Positions 8,545 through 14,622 of a stretch of DNA of 15,137 nt are shown in pieces (position 1 is the stretch's first letter; every line of letters begins with the position of its first letter). Under the pieces are notes generated by a model. That model was given only the letters and a program-made list of their open reading frames with translations, ran no database searches and was not told where the DNA came from. Source of the DNA: CAYTLW01 sp964438735 (GTDB lineage Bacteria > Myxococcota_A > UBA9042); the NCBI GenBank assembly GCA_964438735.1, contig CAYTLW010000161.1, positions 1-15,137 of the forward strand. The letters are read 5' to 3'. Made by a program: the position numbers and the translations under genes.

Positions 8545-8991
8545 TCAGGGCGTGGTCGCGACCCAGTCATTGGCCACATAGGCCGAAGCGCTGTGGCAAC
8601 CGCTGCACATGCTGATCTGGCCTTCGTCTTCGATGACGCCGTCGCCGTCGAGCATCTGCCACTCCCACTTGCCGACCTCATCAGCCGTCTTGCGCATGGC
8701 CCAATGCTTGCTGGGCGTGTCGGCGCACTTGCTGTCATCATAGCCGATCTTGGCGAAGACAGTGCGCTTGGCGTAGGGCGCCTTGCCGTCCTTCCAGGCC
8801 TGCTCGTGCTCCTTCTGCACGTAGGTCTCGACATACTTGGCGCCATGGGTCGGGCTCTTGGCGCAAGTGGCGATCTTGGCGTAGTCGGTGGTGAAGGTGG
8901 CTGGCATGTAGGCGCCGGCATCCCACTCGGCGCAGCCGGCGCCGAGGGCGCAGACGACCGAGAACATCACGAGTGCACTTGTCTTCTTCAT
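8545..8991 (-). CDS. Cytochrome P460-like lipoprotein
   Basis: This 148-residue exported protein resembles the cytochrome P460 family, c-type haem proteins that oxidise hydroxylamine or handle nitrogen oxides. It starts at the ATG at 8991, with GGGGGAG two bases upstream. MKKTSALVMFSVVCALGAGC is a lipoprotein signal with Cys20 likely lipidated. The body has the family pattern: RTVFAKIGYD near 76-85, HWAMRKT near 97-102, WEWQMLDGDGV near 109-119, and the C-terminal haem c site CSGCH at 129-133, followed by the family's NDWV ending. Additional cysteines at 43 and 89 may form a disulfide (inference). Family resemblance is from memory of the motif layout. The lysine that cross-links to haem in characterised P460 proteins was not assigned. 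The gene is first in an operon with the asparagine-synthetase-like gene and divergent from the selenoprotein. Confidence 0.82.
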   Translation of the reverse strand: MKKTSALVMFSVVCALGAGCAEWDAGAYMPATFTTDYAKIATCAKSPTHGAKYVETYVQKEHEQAWKDGKAPYAKRTVFAKIGYDDSKCADTPSKHWAMRKTADEVGKWEWQMLDGDGVIEDEGQISMCSGCHSASAYVANDWVATTP

Positions 8992-9252
8992 TTCTCCCCC
9001 GTGGGTGTGAAGATGGGGTGTAGAGGCGTTTTGGCCGACCCGAGGCGGGATTGACCAGTACCGGGACGCGGGGTGCTTGAAACCGTTACAGTTCTGGCGC
9101 GGAGAAGCGGCCTTGGAAGAGGCGCCAGCGGTCCCGGGCAACGGCAGTTGCCCAGCGATCCCGACAAGCTCTGGCAATCCCGCGCCTTCGGTCGACGACC
9201 CTCGACATCCGCTGCACAGACGTGGAGGGTGCGATCTGGGATGGAGGTTGCG
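8992..9252. promoter_or_regulatory. Divergent control region between P460 operon and selenoprotein gene
   Basis: The 261-base gap must contain the promoters of both transcription units. Beyond the dyad at 9136-9153, listed separately, I saw no convincing sigma-70 pair. Small open frames in the region, such as one beginning at 9077, run across the selenoprotein start in another frame, lack a Shine-Dalgarno and resemble nothing, so I do not call a gene here. The Shine-Dalgarno of the plus-strand gene is GGAGG at 9243-9247. Confidence 0.45.
9136..9153. promoter_or_regulatory. Perfect 7-bp inverted repeat, possible operator
   Basis: GGGCAACGGCAGTTGCCC: the arms GGGCAAC and GTTGCCC are exact reverse complements around a 4-base GGCA centre. 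It lies 100 bases upstream of the selenoprotein start and 145 bases upstream of the P460 start, a plausible place for a regulator that controls both. There is no U-tract, so a terminator is unlikely. Confidence 0.4.
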
Positions 9253-10392
9253 ATGCCCGACGTGGAGATCCCGACCCGTGCGAGCACCTGGCGTGCGGCG
9301 AGCCGAAACCTGCTGGCGTGCATGACTGCCGTTGTCGCGGTCGGCGCATGCTCGACCGATGACACCCGTGGCTACGAAGAACAGCCCATGGCCTTCCACG
9401 CCATCGGCGGGTGGCAGCTCGAGGTGGCCGGCAAGGCGATGACTGTCGACCTCGATGACCGGCCGGCGACCCACTGGTTCAGCCACCGATCCGGCGCCGA
9501 CGGCACCTGCATGGACAGCGTCCAGGTACTGACCGAGCGGCAGGACGGCAGCTGCAAGTCCACCTTGCGCTTCGAGCCCGCAACGAACGCGCCCGGCATG
9601 GTCCTGGCCGAAGCGGTGCTCGTGGTGCGGGCGAAGGGCGTGCCAGATTGCGCTCCTGTGGCCGAGGCGCTCGGCGGAGCTGACGACCTCGAGTTGAAGT
9701 TGAGCGGTGGCAAAGCAACGTTGCCGACAGGGGGCTGGAGCGAGTCGCTGGCCGCGCAACCAGGCAGTCCAACACCGCTGAACAAGGCATACCTCTGGCC
9801 GCGTGGCGTCATCACCATGAGCGGCGGCTCCCACTCCGTGCAGGTGAACACCGACGGCCTGCGCTTCGGCGGCGACGCGACCAGTGAAGACAAACCCGGG
9901 GCGACCTGCACGCCCTGCACCAGCGGCCCTTGCGTGTCGCCCTTTCCGGCCATTCGAATGCGCGACATCCAGCCCGAGAGCGTCGCCTTCAACCTGACGT
10001 ACGGCATGGACGTCTTCGCCGGGCAGCCGCTCATGGCGTTCATGCAGGCCGGCTGGTGAACGAAGTGCGTCGCCCAGTCTGGGCGATTCGAGACCCTGTG
10101 CAACAAGCTCGCCGCCGCCGACCCGCCAGGGGCATGCGTGGGTCTGCACGCGCCGAGCGCCGACAAGCTCTTCTTCCAGGACAAGATGACAGCCGCCACC
10201 ACCTACCCGCTGCTGCAGGAGATTCTGGGCCAGTCGGCACGCGCCCAATGGAATACCAAGACCCGCCATGACGTCATCGTGCTCGACGCGCAAGGCAAGC
10301 TGGTGGAGCTGGTGCTCGACGTACAGGACCTGGCCACGCAGGAGCGCATGGATCAGCTGGAAGCGCTGGTCCTGGGCAAAGCAACGCCCTGA
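9253..10392 (+). CDS. Predicted selenoprotein: lipoprotein with C-terminal thioredoxin-like domain (UGA at 10057 read as Sec)
   Basis: The frame is 379 residues if the in-frame TGA at 10057-10059 is read as selenocysteine (U269). The start at 9253 has GGAGG five bases upstream; residues 1-33 are a lipoprotein signal ending VGAC33. Residues about 45-250 are an unrecognised N-terminal domain with several cysteines (CTPCTSGPC near 219-227). From about 254 the sequence reads GQPLMAFMQAGW-U-TKC, the beta strand and CxxC turn of thioredoxins with U in place of the first Cys. After the UGA the same frame stays open for 110 codons with high-GC third positions. It contains VIVLDAQGKLV, a thioredoxin-like late strand with the D-x-x-G turn, and ends at TGA 10390-10392. 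A hairpin at 10069-10087 fits a bacterial SECIS. The alternative is a nonsense-mutated or truncated 268-residue protein, but a stop exactly at the redox Cys plus a hairpin favours Sec. The likely role is a periplasm-facing thiol/selenol oxidoreductase. Confidence 0.8.
10069..10087 (+). promoter_or_regulatory. Candidate bacterial SECIS hairpin
   Basis: Immediately 3' of the UGA, CGCCCA (10071-10076) pairs perfectly with TGGGCG (10080-10085) around a GTC loop (10077-10079). The stem extends by T70-A86 and a G69-U87 wobble, eight pairs in all. The loop begins with G and lies 17 bases after the UGA. As I recall the published bacterial SECIS consensus, it asks for a short upper stem, a G in the first two loop bases and a UGA-to-loop distance of roughly 16-37 bases; this fits. 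The codons forced by the hairpin (TCT, GGG, CGA) are less GC-ending-C than their neighbours, as expected if RNA structure constrains them. Confidence 0.7.
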
Positions 10393-10425
10393 GAAGCCGG
10401 GCGAACGGTCAAAGCCGAAGCAGAC

Positions 10426-10953
10426 TCAGGCGTTCTGGCGGCGCCAGGTGATGGTCGAAGGCATCAAGCCCAGTTCCGCATCCGGCTGGACGCCCTGCAA
10501 ACGTAGCATCAGGGCCACGATGGCGTAGTGGTGCACCGCGTGGCTGTACAAGAAGAGCAGCTCGCGGCCGAGGGTGCTCGTCGTGCTCACCGAGGTGTCC
10601 GACGCCGGGTCCAGGCGCTGCACGATGCGAACAGGTCGCTCCAAGTCGGCCTCGTTCAGGCCGCGCAAACGCGTCAGGATGGTCCGACTACGAGCGGCGG
10701 CATGCTCGGGATCGGTCTGCAGGCGCATGTCCCGTTGGCGGGCGTCGTAATCGATGACCGCTGCGTCCACGCCGTCCAGCAGCAGCTCCACGTGCTCGAG
10801 GTGGTGGCGAAGATGCGCGCCGGGGGAGTCAGAAGACAGGTCCGCGCTGCGGTGGGTGAACTGGGAGGCGGCCAGCGAAGCGGCCATGTCGATGCCCTGC
10901 TGCAGCGTCGCGGCCAGGGCGCCGACCACATCCTGTGCATGCTGAAGTGCCAT
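10426..10953 (-). CDS. DinB-like family protein
   Basis: This 175-residue protein looks like a DinB/YfiT-type four-helix bundle, a fold that usually holds one metal ion through three histidines and often acts in thiol-dependent chemistry. The visible metal-ligand candidates are the His-rich helix HLRHHLEHVELLL near residues 47-59 and the late helix ELLFLYSHAVHHYAIVALML. Between them lies the DYDARQRD segment, a pattern I associate with one uncharacterised DinB-like subfamily. I chose the ATG at 10953, preceded by GGGAGAGGAG; the frame is open 24 codons further, but those residues are Arg-rich and look non-coding. It is convergent with the selenoprotein (33-base gap) and 105 bases downstream of the NRDE-family gene on the same strand. 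The substrate is unknown; a bacillithiol- or mycothiol-type role cannot be claimed. Confidence 0.75.
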   Translation of the reverse strand: MALQHAQDVVGALAATLQQGIDMAASLAASQFTHRSADLSSDSPGAHLRHHLEHVELLLDGVDAAVIDYDARQRDMRLQTDPEHAAARSRTILTRLRGLNEADLERPVRIVQRLDPASDTSVSTTSTLGRELLFLYSHAVHHYAIVALMLRLQGVQPDAELGLMPSTITWRRQNA

Positions 10954-11058
10954 CTCCTCTCCCGCGCGAACATGCTGGTCTCTGTTGCGCGGCGGCAGGC
11001 TAGCTATGGGTCGCCGGTCGCGCAAGCACTACCGTGGGTCGGGCGCAGGCGACGGACG

Positions 11059-11829
11059 TTACGAATCGGAGCCGGGATGACCGGTCGACAAACGCAGCGG
11101 AGGGCCGAGTGAACCCCGGCAGGGCGAGCCCTCGAGATAGCGGATGGCGACCCCATCAGTGCCCACGGTGATGGCAGAATGACTCACGGTCGATGCGAAG
11201 GGCCTGGCGTGCATGCAGATCGACAGCCTGCCGGCTTCGGGTTGATGATCCCGGGCCGCGATCAGGATGGATTCCAGGGGGTCCATGGCGGGATTGTATC
11301 TGTCGACCAGCGCCTTCCACGCCGGTGCGCGCACGCGCTCCGCCATCTGCTGATCGGCGCCATTGGACGTCCACATGGCGGGCAGCTCGTTGTGCACCCA
11401 CACCAGCTCGTGGCCGTCCCAGTCGATGGTCCGGGCCGTCGCCGGCCGGTCGGGGCCGCCCGACAGCACCGCAACCAGCGTGAAGGGTCGCACCCTGGGC
11501 AGCTCCCACAGCGGTCGCTGCAGCCGGTCCAGCACTTCGTCCAGATTGCCGGCGTCGGCCAGGCCATCGACCAGCTGCCCACGACTGATGGGCGCATCCG
11601 GTTCGACCATAGCCACGCTGTAGTTGTTCAGCAGGCTCAGGCCCAGCCCCAGGTCGTTGACCGAGGTCCAGGTGCCGCCCCCTTCCGGATCTCGGGGGGC
11701 CAGCCAGCGCCGATCCCCGCGCCGTTGGAGGGACGGTGGTAGCGCTTTGGGCCGGTAGAGCCGCTCATCACGATTGCCGGCCAGGACATAGCCGCCATCG
11801 GGCGTGGGCATGGCGAATACGGTGCACAT
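11059..11829 (-). CDS. NRDE family protein (TANGO2-like)
   Basis: This 256-residue protein belongs to the NRDE/TANGO2 family. It shows the name-giving motif at Asn19-Arg20-Asp21-Glu22 (LAGNRDERLYRP) and starts MCTVF, so removal of Met exposes Cys2, the presumed N-terminal nucleophile of an Ntn-hydrolase-like fold. Further family-typical segments are WLAPRDPEGGGTWTSVND near 42-59, LGLSLLNNY near 62-70 and SRGQLV. Family length is about 240-280. Biochemical function is not settled in the family; roles in haem or lipid handling have been proposed. The start is fixed by the MCT N-terminus, though no strong Shine-Dalgarno precedes it. It begins 36 bases after the stop of the upstream secreted-protein gene on the same strand, so co-transcription is likely, with perhaps weak or coupled translation. 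It stops at TAA. Confidence 0.9.
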   Translation of the reverse strand: MCTVFAMPTPDGGYVLAGNRDERLYRPKALPPSLQRRGDRRWLAPRDPEGGGTWTSVNDLGLGLSLLNNYSVAMVEPDAPISRGQLVDGLADAGNLDEVLDRLQRPLWELPRVRPFTLVAVLSGGPDRPATARTIDWDGHELVWVHNELPAMWTSNGADQQMAERVRAPAWKALVDRYNPAMDPLESILIAARDHQPEAGRLSICMHARPFASTVSHSAITVGTDGVAIRYLEGSPCRGSLGPPLRLSTGHPGSDS

Positions 11830-11865
11830 GGTGGGTCCGCTCGAGCCGGTCTCGGTGGCCGGATT

Positions 11866-13422
11866 TCAAGGCACGCAGAACATCTCCCACTCGTAGAGCG
11901 CAAACGAGGGGCTGCCCGGACAATGCAGGCGGTACCAGCTGTACGCCGTGTTGTTGGCGAAGGAGCGTGTCTGACCCCACTGTCCTTCTTTGCCCGAGGG
12001 GCAGTCGAAGGGGCCATAGAGCTGCACCCAACTGCCGTTGAGGCCGTTTGTGGAGTCGTTGCTGCCCTGGAAGCGGCATTTCTTGGGCGGGTTGGTGTGC
12101 AGGAGCACGCGGAAGGAGTTGATCACGACCTGGTCGGGATACTTGATGGCGCAGAAGGGGTTGGGGCCGGTCTTGCCACAGGAGTCATGCCAGCCGAACT
12201 GGCCGCCCTTGTAGGCGTCGTTGGCGCTCATCCAGGTCTGGTTGGCGTAGTAGGGGCCGCAGTTGCCCGAGCCGAAGTGGGTGTAGCTCTTTTTGGTGAT
12301 GTCGGTGTTGGCGACGGTGCAGAAGGCCGGCGCGGAGCTGGAAGCCGAACGCCACTTGCTGCCATCGCAGACCATCATCGCCTTCTTGCCGCTGTCGAAG
12401 TAGAGCGCGCCCATCTCGGAGGCGTCGCATTTGTAAGGCGCGTTGGCGGCCGTATGCAGGCGCACCCGTTGAAGTTGACGATCATGGGTCAGCACCACCG
12501 TGGCTCCCTTGCCCTTGGCCTGCAGAAGGGGGTCGGTCTTGGCGCCGCCGATCTCGAGTGTACCGTTGATCTTGACCTTGCCGGTCAGGGTCAGGTCTGT
12601 GGCCAGTCGGCTGCCGTCCAGGGAGCCGGGGACAACGTGCACCGTGGAGACGCAGCCGGTGCACTTGAGGTTCTTGGCCAGGTCGGCCGACTTGGCGGTT
12701 TCGGCGGTGGTCGCGGCGACGGCTATCGCGGCCTTGTTGGCCGACTTGGCCGTATCCGCGACTGCCGCTTTGTCGGCGCTGCCCGCGCTGCCCGCGCTGG
12801 CGGCATAGACGGCCTTTTCGGCCAGGGTGGCGACCTCGGCCTTCTTGGCGTTGTCGGCTACCTTGGCGATGTCGGCCACCTTGGCGCTGTTGGCCGGCCC
12901 CCCCTTGGTCACAGAGCCCGCCCAGGTGAACGCCATGTGCTCGGCTTTGACCGCTGCGGCGGCGAGATGGCTCGACTGAATGCAGCCCGAACACTGAAGA
13001 CCCAGCGCGGTGCCCGCCTCGATGGCGACGATGGCTTGGGGCACAGAGGCCAGGCGCACACGCGGCAGCTCCGGATCACCGCCGACGGTCAGGCCGATCC
13101 AGCGCGCCTTGTTGCCGGTGAAGAGCTTCACGCCGAGCGGATTCTTGGCCTCCTTGGCGCCGATCTGCAGGTCCATGGCCCCGCCCTTGACCGCCACCGA
13201 GAGGTGGTATTCGGTCCACAGGGCGCTGCCCCCCTTGGCCGTATCGTACAGACGGAATGCGAGCGCGTAGTCGCCATCGGCCACCGGACCGCCAGCGGCC
13301 GACATCAGGCGGCCTTGCACAGCCACGACCACGCCATCTGCCCAGGCCGGCAACGCCAGAATGCAGACCGCGAACGCGGCAATGAGGGCGCACGCATGAT
13401 GGCGAAGGGGTGAGCGACTCAT
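11866..13422 (-). CDS. Secreted modular protein with Ala-rich heptad-like region and discoidin-like C-terminal domain
   Basis: This 518-residue exported protein has a signal peptide (MSRSPLRHHACALIAAFAVCILALPAWA, cleavage likely after Ala28). I start at the ATG at 13422 because GGGAGG lies six bases upstream and the signal follows; the frame is open to 13479. Residues 30-135 are a beta-rich module (VQGRLMSAAGGPVADGDYALAF, VASVPQAIVA-type end) common at the N-terminus of tail-fibre-like Myxococcota proteins. Residues about 178-250 are Ala/Lys/Asp repeats (AKVADIAKVADNAKKAE), likely helical or coiled. This stretch is bracketed by CSGC (144-147) and CTGC (254-257). Residues about 331-358 (C..GALYFDSGKKAMMVCDGSKW) are a recurrent small motif of such proteins. 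Residues about 380-518 resemble an F5/8-type (discoidin) domain: WMSANDAYKGGQFGWHD, VVINSFRVLL, SWYRLHCPG, YEWEMF. Surface attachment or glycan binding is inferred. No enzyme motif is seen. Confidence 0.75.
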   Translation of the reverse strand: MSRSPLRHHACALIAAFAVCILALPAWADGVVVAVQGRLMSAAGGPVADGDYALAFRLYDTAKGGSALWTEYHLSVAVKGGAMDLQIGAKEAKNPLGVKLFTGNKARWIGLTVGGDPELPRVRLASVPQAIVAIEAGTALGLQCSGCIQSSHLAAAAVKAEHMAFTWAGSVTKGGPANSAKVADIAKVADNAKKAEVATLAEKAVYAASAGSAGSADKAAVADTAKSANKAAIAVAATTAETAKSADLAKNLKCTGCVSTVHVVPGSLDGSRLATDLTLTGKVKINGTLEIGGAKTDPLLQAKGKGATVVLTHDRQLQRVRLHTAANAPYKCDASEMGALYFDSGKKAMMVCDGSKWRSASSSAPAFCTVANTDITKKSYTHFGSGNCGPYYANQTWMSANDAYKGGQFGWHDSCGKTGPNPFCAIKYPDQVVINSFRVLLHTNPPKKCRFQGSNDSTNGLNGSWVQLYGPFDCPSGKEGQWGQTRSFANNTAYSWYRLHCPGSPSFALYEWEMFCVP

Positions 13423-13647
13423 TGAACACCTCCCGGGGCAGGAAGATGACAGCGTATCGACCCGGCGGGGGCGTGGCAACGAACGGCCGGGGCCGCCGCC
13501 GCAGGTGCACAGTGTTCGCCTGAAACTCCGCTCAGCTTGCGATCAGCCCGAGTTGGGGATAGACGTATCTGCACCCTCCGTGCGGCAGATGCCGACGGAT
13601 GATCGCGAAACTTGCCGACCCGAGGGTCGCTTTCAGGTTCGACAGTC
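13423..13647. promoter_or_regulatory. Divergent intergenic region between secreted protein and kinase genes
   Basis: This 225-base gap separates two divergent genes and should hold both promoters. I found no confident -35/-10 pair. An inverted repeat, ATCTGC at 13567-13572 and GCAGAT at 13585-13590 with a 12-base spacer, lies 57 bases before the kinase start and could be an operator or part of a leader hairpin. Short open frames here overlap the kinase start in another frame and have no support. Confidence 0.35.
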
Positions 13648-14622
13648 ATGGAACGCGTCTGCCCCGAGTGCGGTCTGGAGACCGACGAATTCGCCTGCCC
13701 CGAAGACGGCGAGATGACGCTCGTCCAACAGCAGGAGCGCGAGGAGCAGTCGCTTGTCGGCCAGTTCATCGGCAACCGCTATCGGGTGCTCGATCTCATC
13801 GGACAGGGTGGTTTTGGCGCCGTCTACAAGGCGCAACACACCGCAACTGGCGACATGCTGGCGATCAAGGTCCTGCGCACGGACCTCGAGGGCGCCACCG
13901 ATGTCATCGCGCGCTTTCGGCGCGAGGCCAAGGCCACCAGCAAGTTGAAGCATCCGAACACGGTCCGGGTCTTCGATTTCGGCCAGATGAGCGATGGCAA
14001 CCTCTTCCTGGCCATGGAGTTCCTCGAGGGGCGCACGCTGAACGACCTGCTGCGCGACGAGTCGCCCATGGCGCCCAAGCGCCTGGTACACATCGCCCAG
14101 CAGGTGCTGAAGTCGCTGTCGGAGGCCCACAGCAAGGGCCTGGTCCACCGCGACCTGAAGCCGGATAACATCTTCATCCAGCAGCTGCATCGCGAACCGG
14201 ACTTCGTGCGCGTGCTGGACTTCGGCATCGCCAAGTCCATGAGCGCCGAGACCCAGGACATCACCGCTGCGGGCGGCGTCATCGGCACGCCCAAGTACAT
14301 GAGCCCGGAGCAGGCCAAGGGCGCCAAGATCGACGCCCGCACCGACCTGTACTCGCTGGCCGTGATCCTGCACGAAGGTCTGGCGGGCGAGCCGCCGTTC
14401 ATGGCCGAGACACCGCTGGCGATGTTGTTGATGCGCATCAGCGAAGATCCGCCGCGCGTGCACCAGGAAATCGCCATGCCGACGCCCATCGGGCTGTGCG
14501 ACGTGGTGTTCAAGAACCTGTCCCGCACGCCCGACGACCGCCACGGCACGGCCGACGATATGGCCGACGCGCTCGACGCGGCCATGGACACCGAACTGCA
14601 GTCGCCGTCGACGGCGCCGTGA
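13648..14622 (+). CDS. Ser/Thr protein kinase with N-terminal zinc-ribbon-like motif
   Basis: This 324-residue protein is a complete Hanks-type kinase without its own membrane segment. Residues 5-21 (CPECG...FACPEDG) form a short zinc-ribbon-like motif with three Cys, common before myxobacterial kinases. The kinase motifs are intact: glycine loop GQGGFGAVY (52-60), Lys74 in LAIKVL, Glu93 in the C-helix, HRDLKPDN (168-174, catalytic Asp169), DFG (191-193), the activation-loop end GTPKYMSPEQ (213-222) and the DLYSLAVIL helix. It should therefore be active. I chose the ATG at 13648 because it begins the zinc-ribbon motif directly; only a weak AGG lies upstream, and an in-frame ATG at 13612 would add 12 unremarkable residues. 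Its TGA (14620-14622) overlaps the GTG of the next gene, whose product carries the transmembrane and PEGA-like parts often fused to such kinases. Confidence 0.93.
   Translation: MERVCPECGLETDEFACPEDGEMTLVQQQEREEQSLVGQFIGNRYRVLDLIGQGGFGAVYKAQHTATGDMLAIKVLRTDLEGATDVIARFRREAKATSKLKHPNTVRVFDFGQMSDGNLFLAMEFLEGRTLNDLLRDESPMAPKRLVHIAQQVLKSLSEAHSKGLVHRDLKPDNIFIQQLHREPDFVRVLDFGIAKSMSAETQDITAAGGVIGTPKYMSPEQAKGAKIDARTDLYSLAVILHEGLAGEPPFMAETPLAMLLMRISEDPPRVHQEIAMPTPIGLCDVVFKNLSRTPDDRHGTADDMADALDAAMDTELQSPSTAP

Noticed and set aside
8992..9252. Hidden RiPP precursor peptide for the asparagine-synthetase-like enzyme
   Set aside because: No short frame here has a Shine-Dalgarno, leader-like sequence or neighbouring leader peptidase or recognition-element gene.
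8992..10293. N-terminal extension of the P460 frame to 10293 (582 codons)
   Set aside because: The extension is antisense to the selenoprotein, and the lipoprotein signal with its Shine-Dalgarno starts at 8991.
10138..10392. Separate small gene starting with GTG at 10138
   Set aside because: It is in the same frame as the upstream lipoprotein with no stop between 10060 and 10138, has no Shine-Dalgarno, and would begin in the middle of a thioredoxin-like fold; the Sec reading explains it better.
11923..13413. 496-codon open frame on the plus strand opposite the secreted protein
   Set aside because: The minus-strand gene has a signal peptide, Shine-Dalgarno and recognisable modules; the plus frame is Gly/Val/Ala/His-rich shadow sequence.
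13567..13590. ATCTGC/GCAGAT inverted repeat as a defined operator
   Set aside because: Short arms with an uneven spacer that can also fold in a competing way (GCAC/GTGC); kept only as a note in the intergenic entry.
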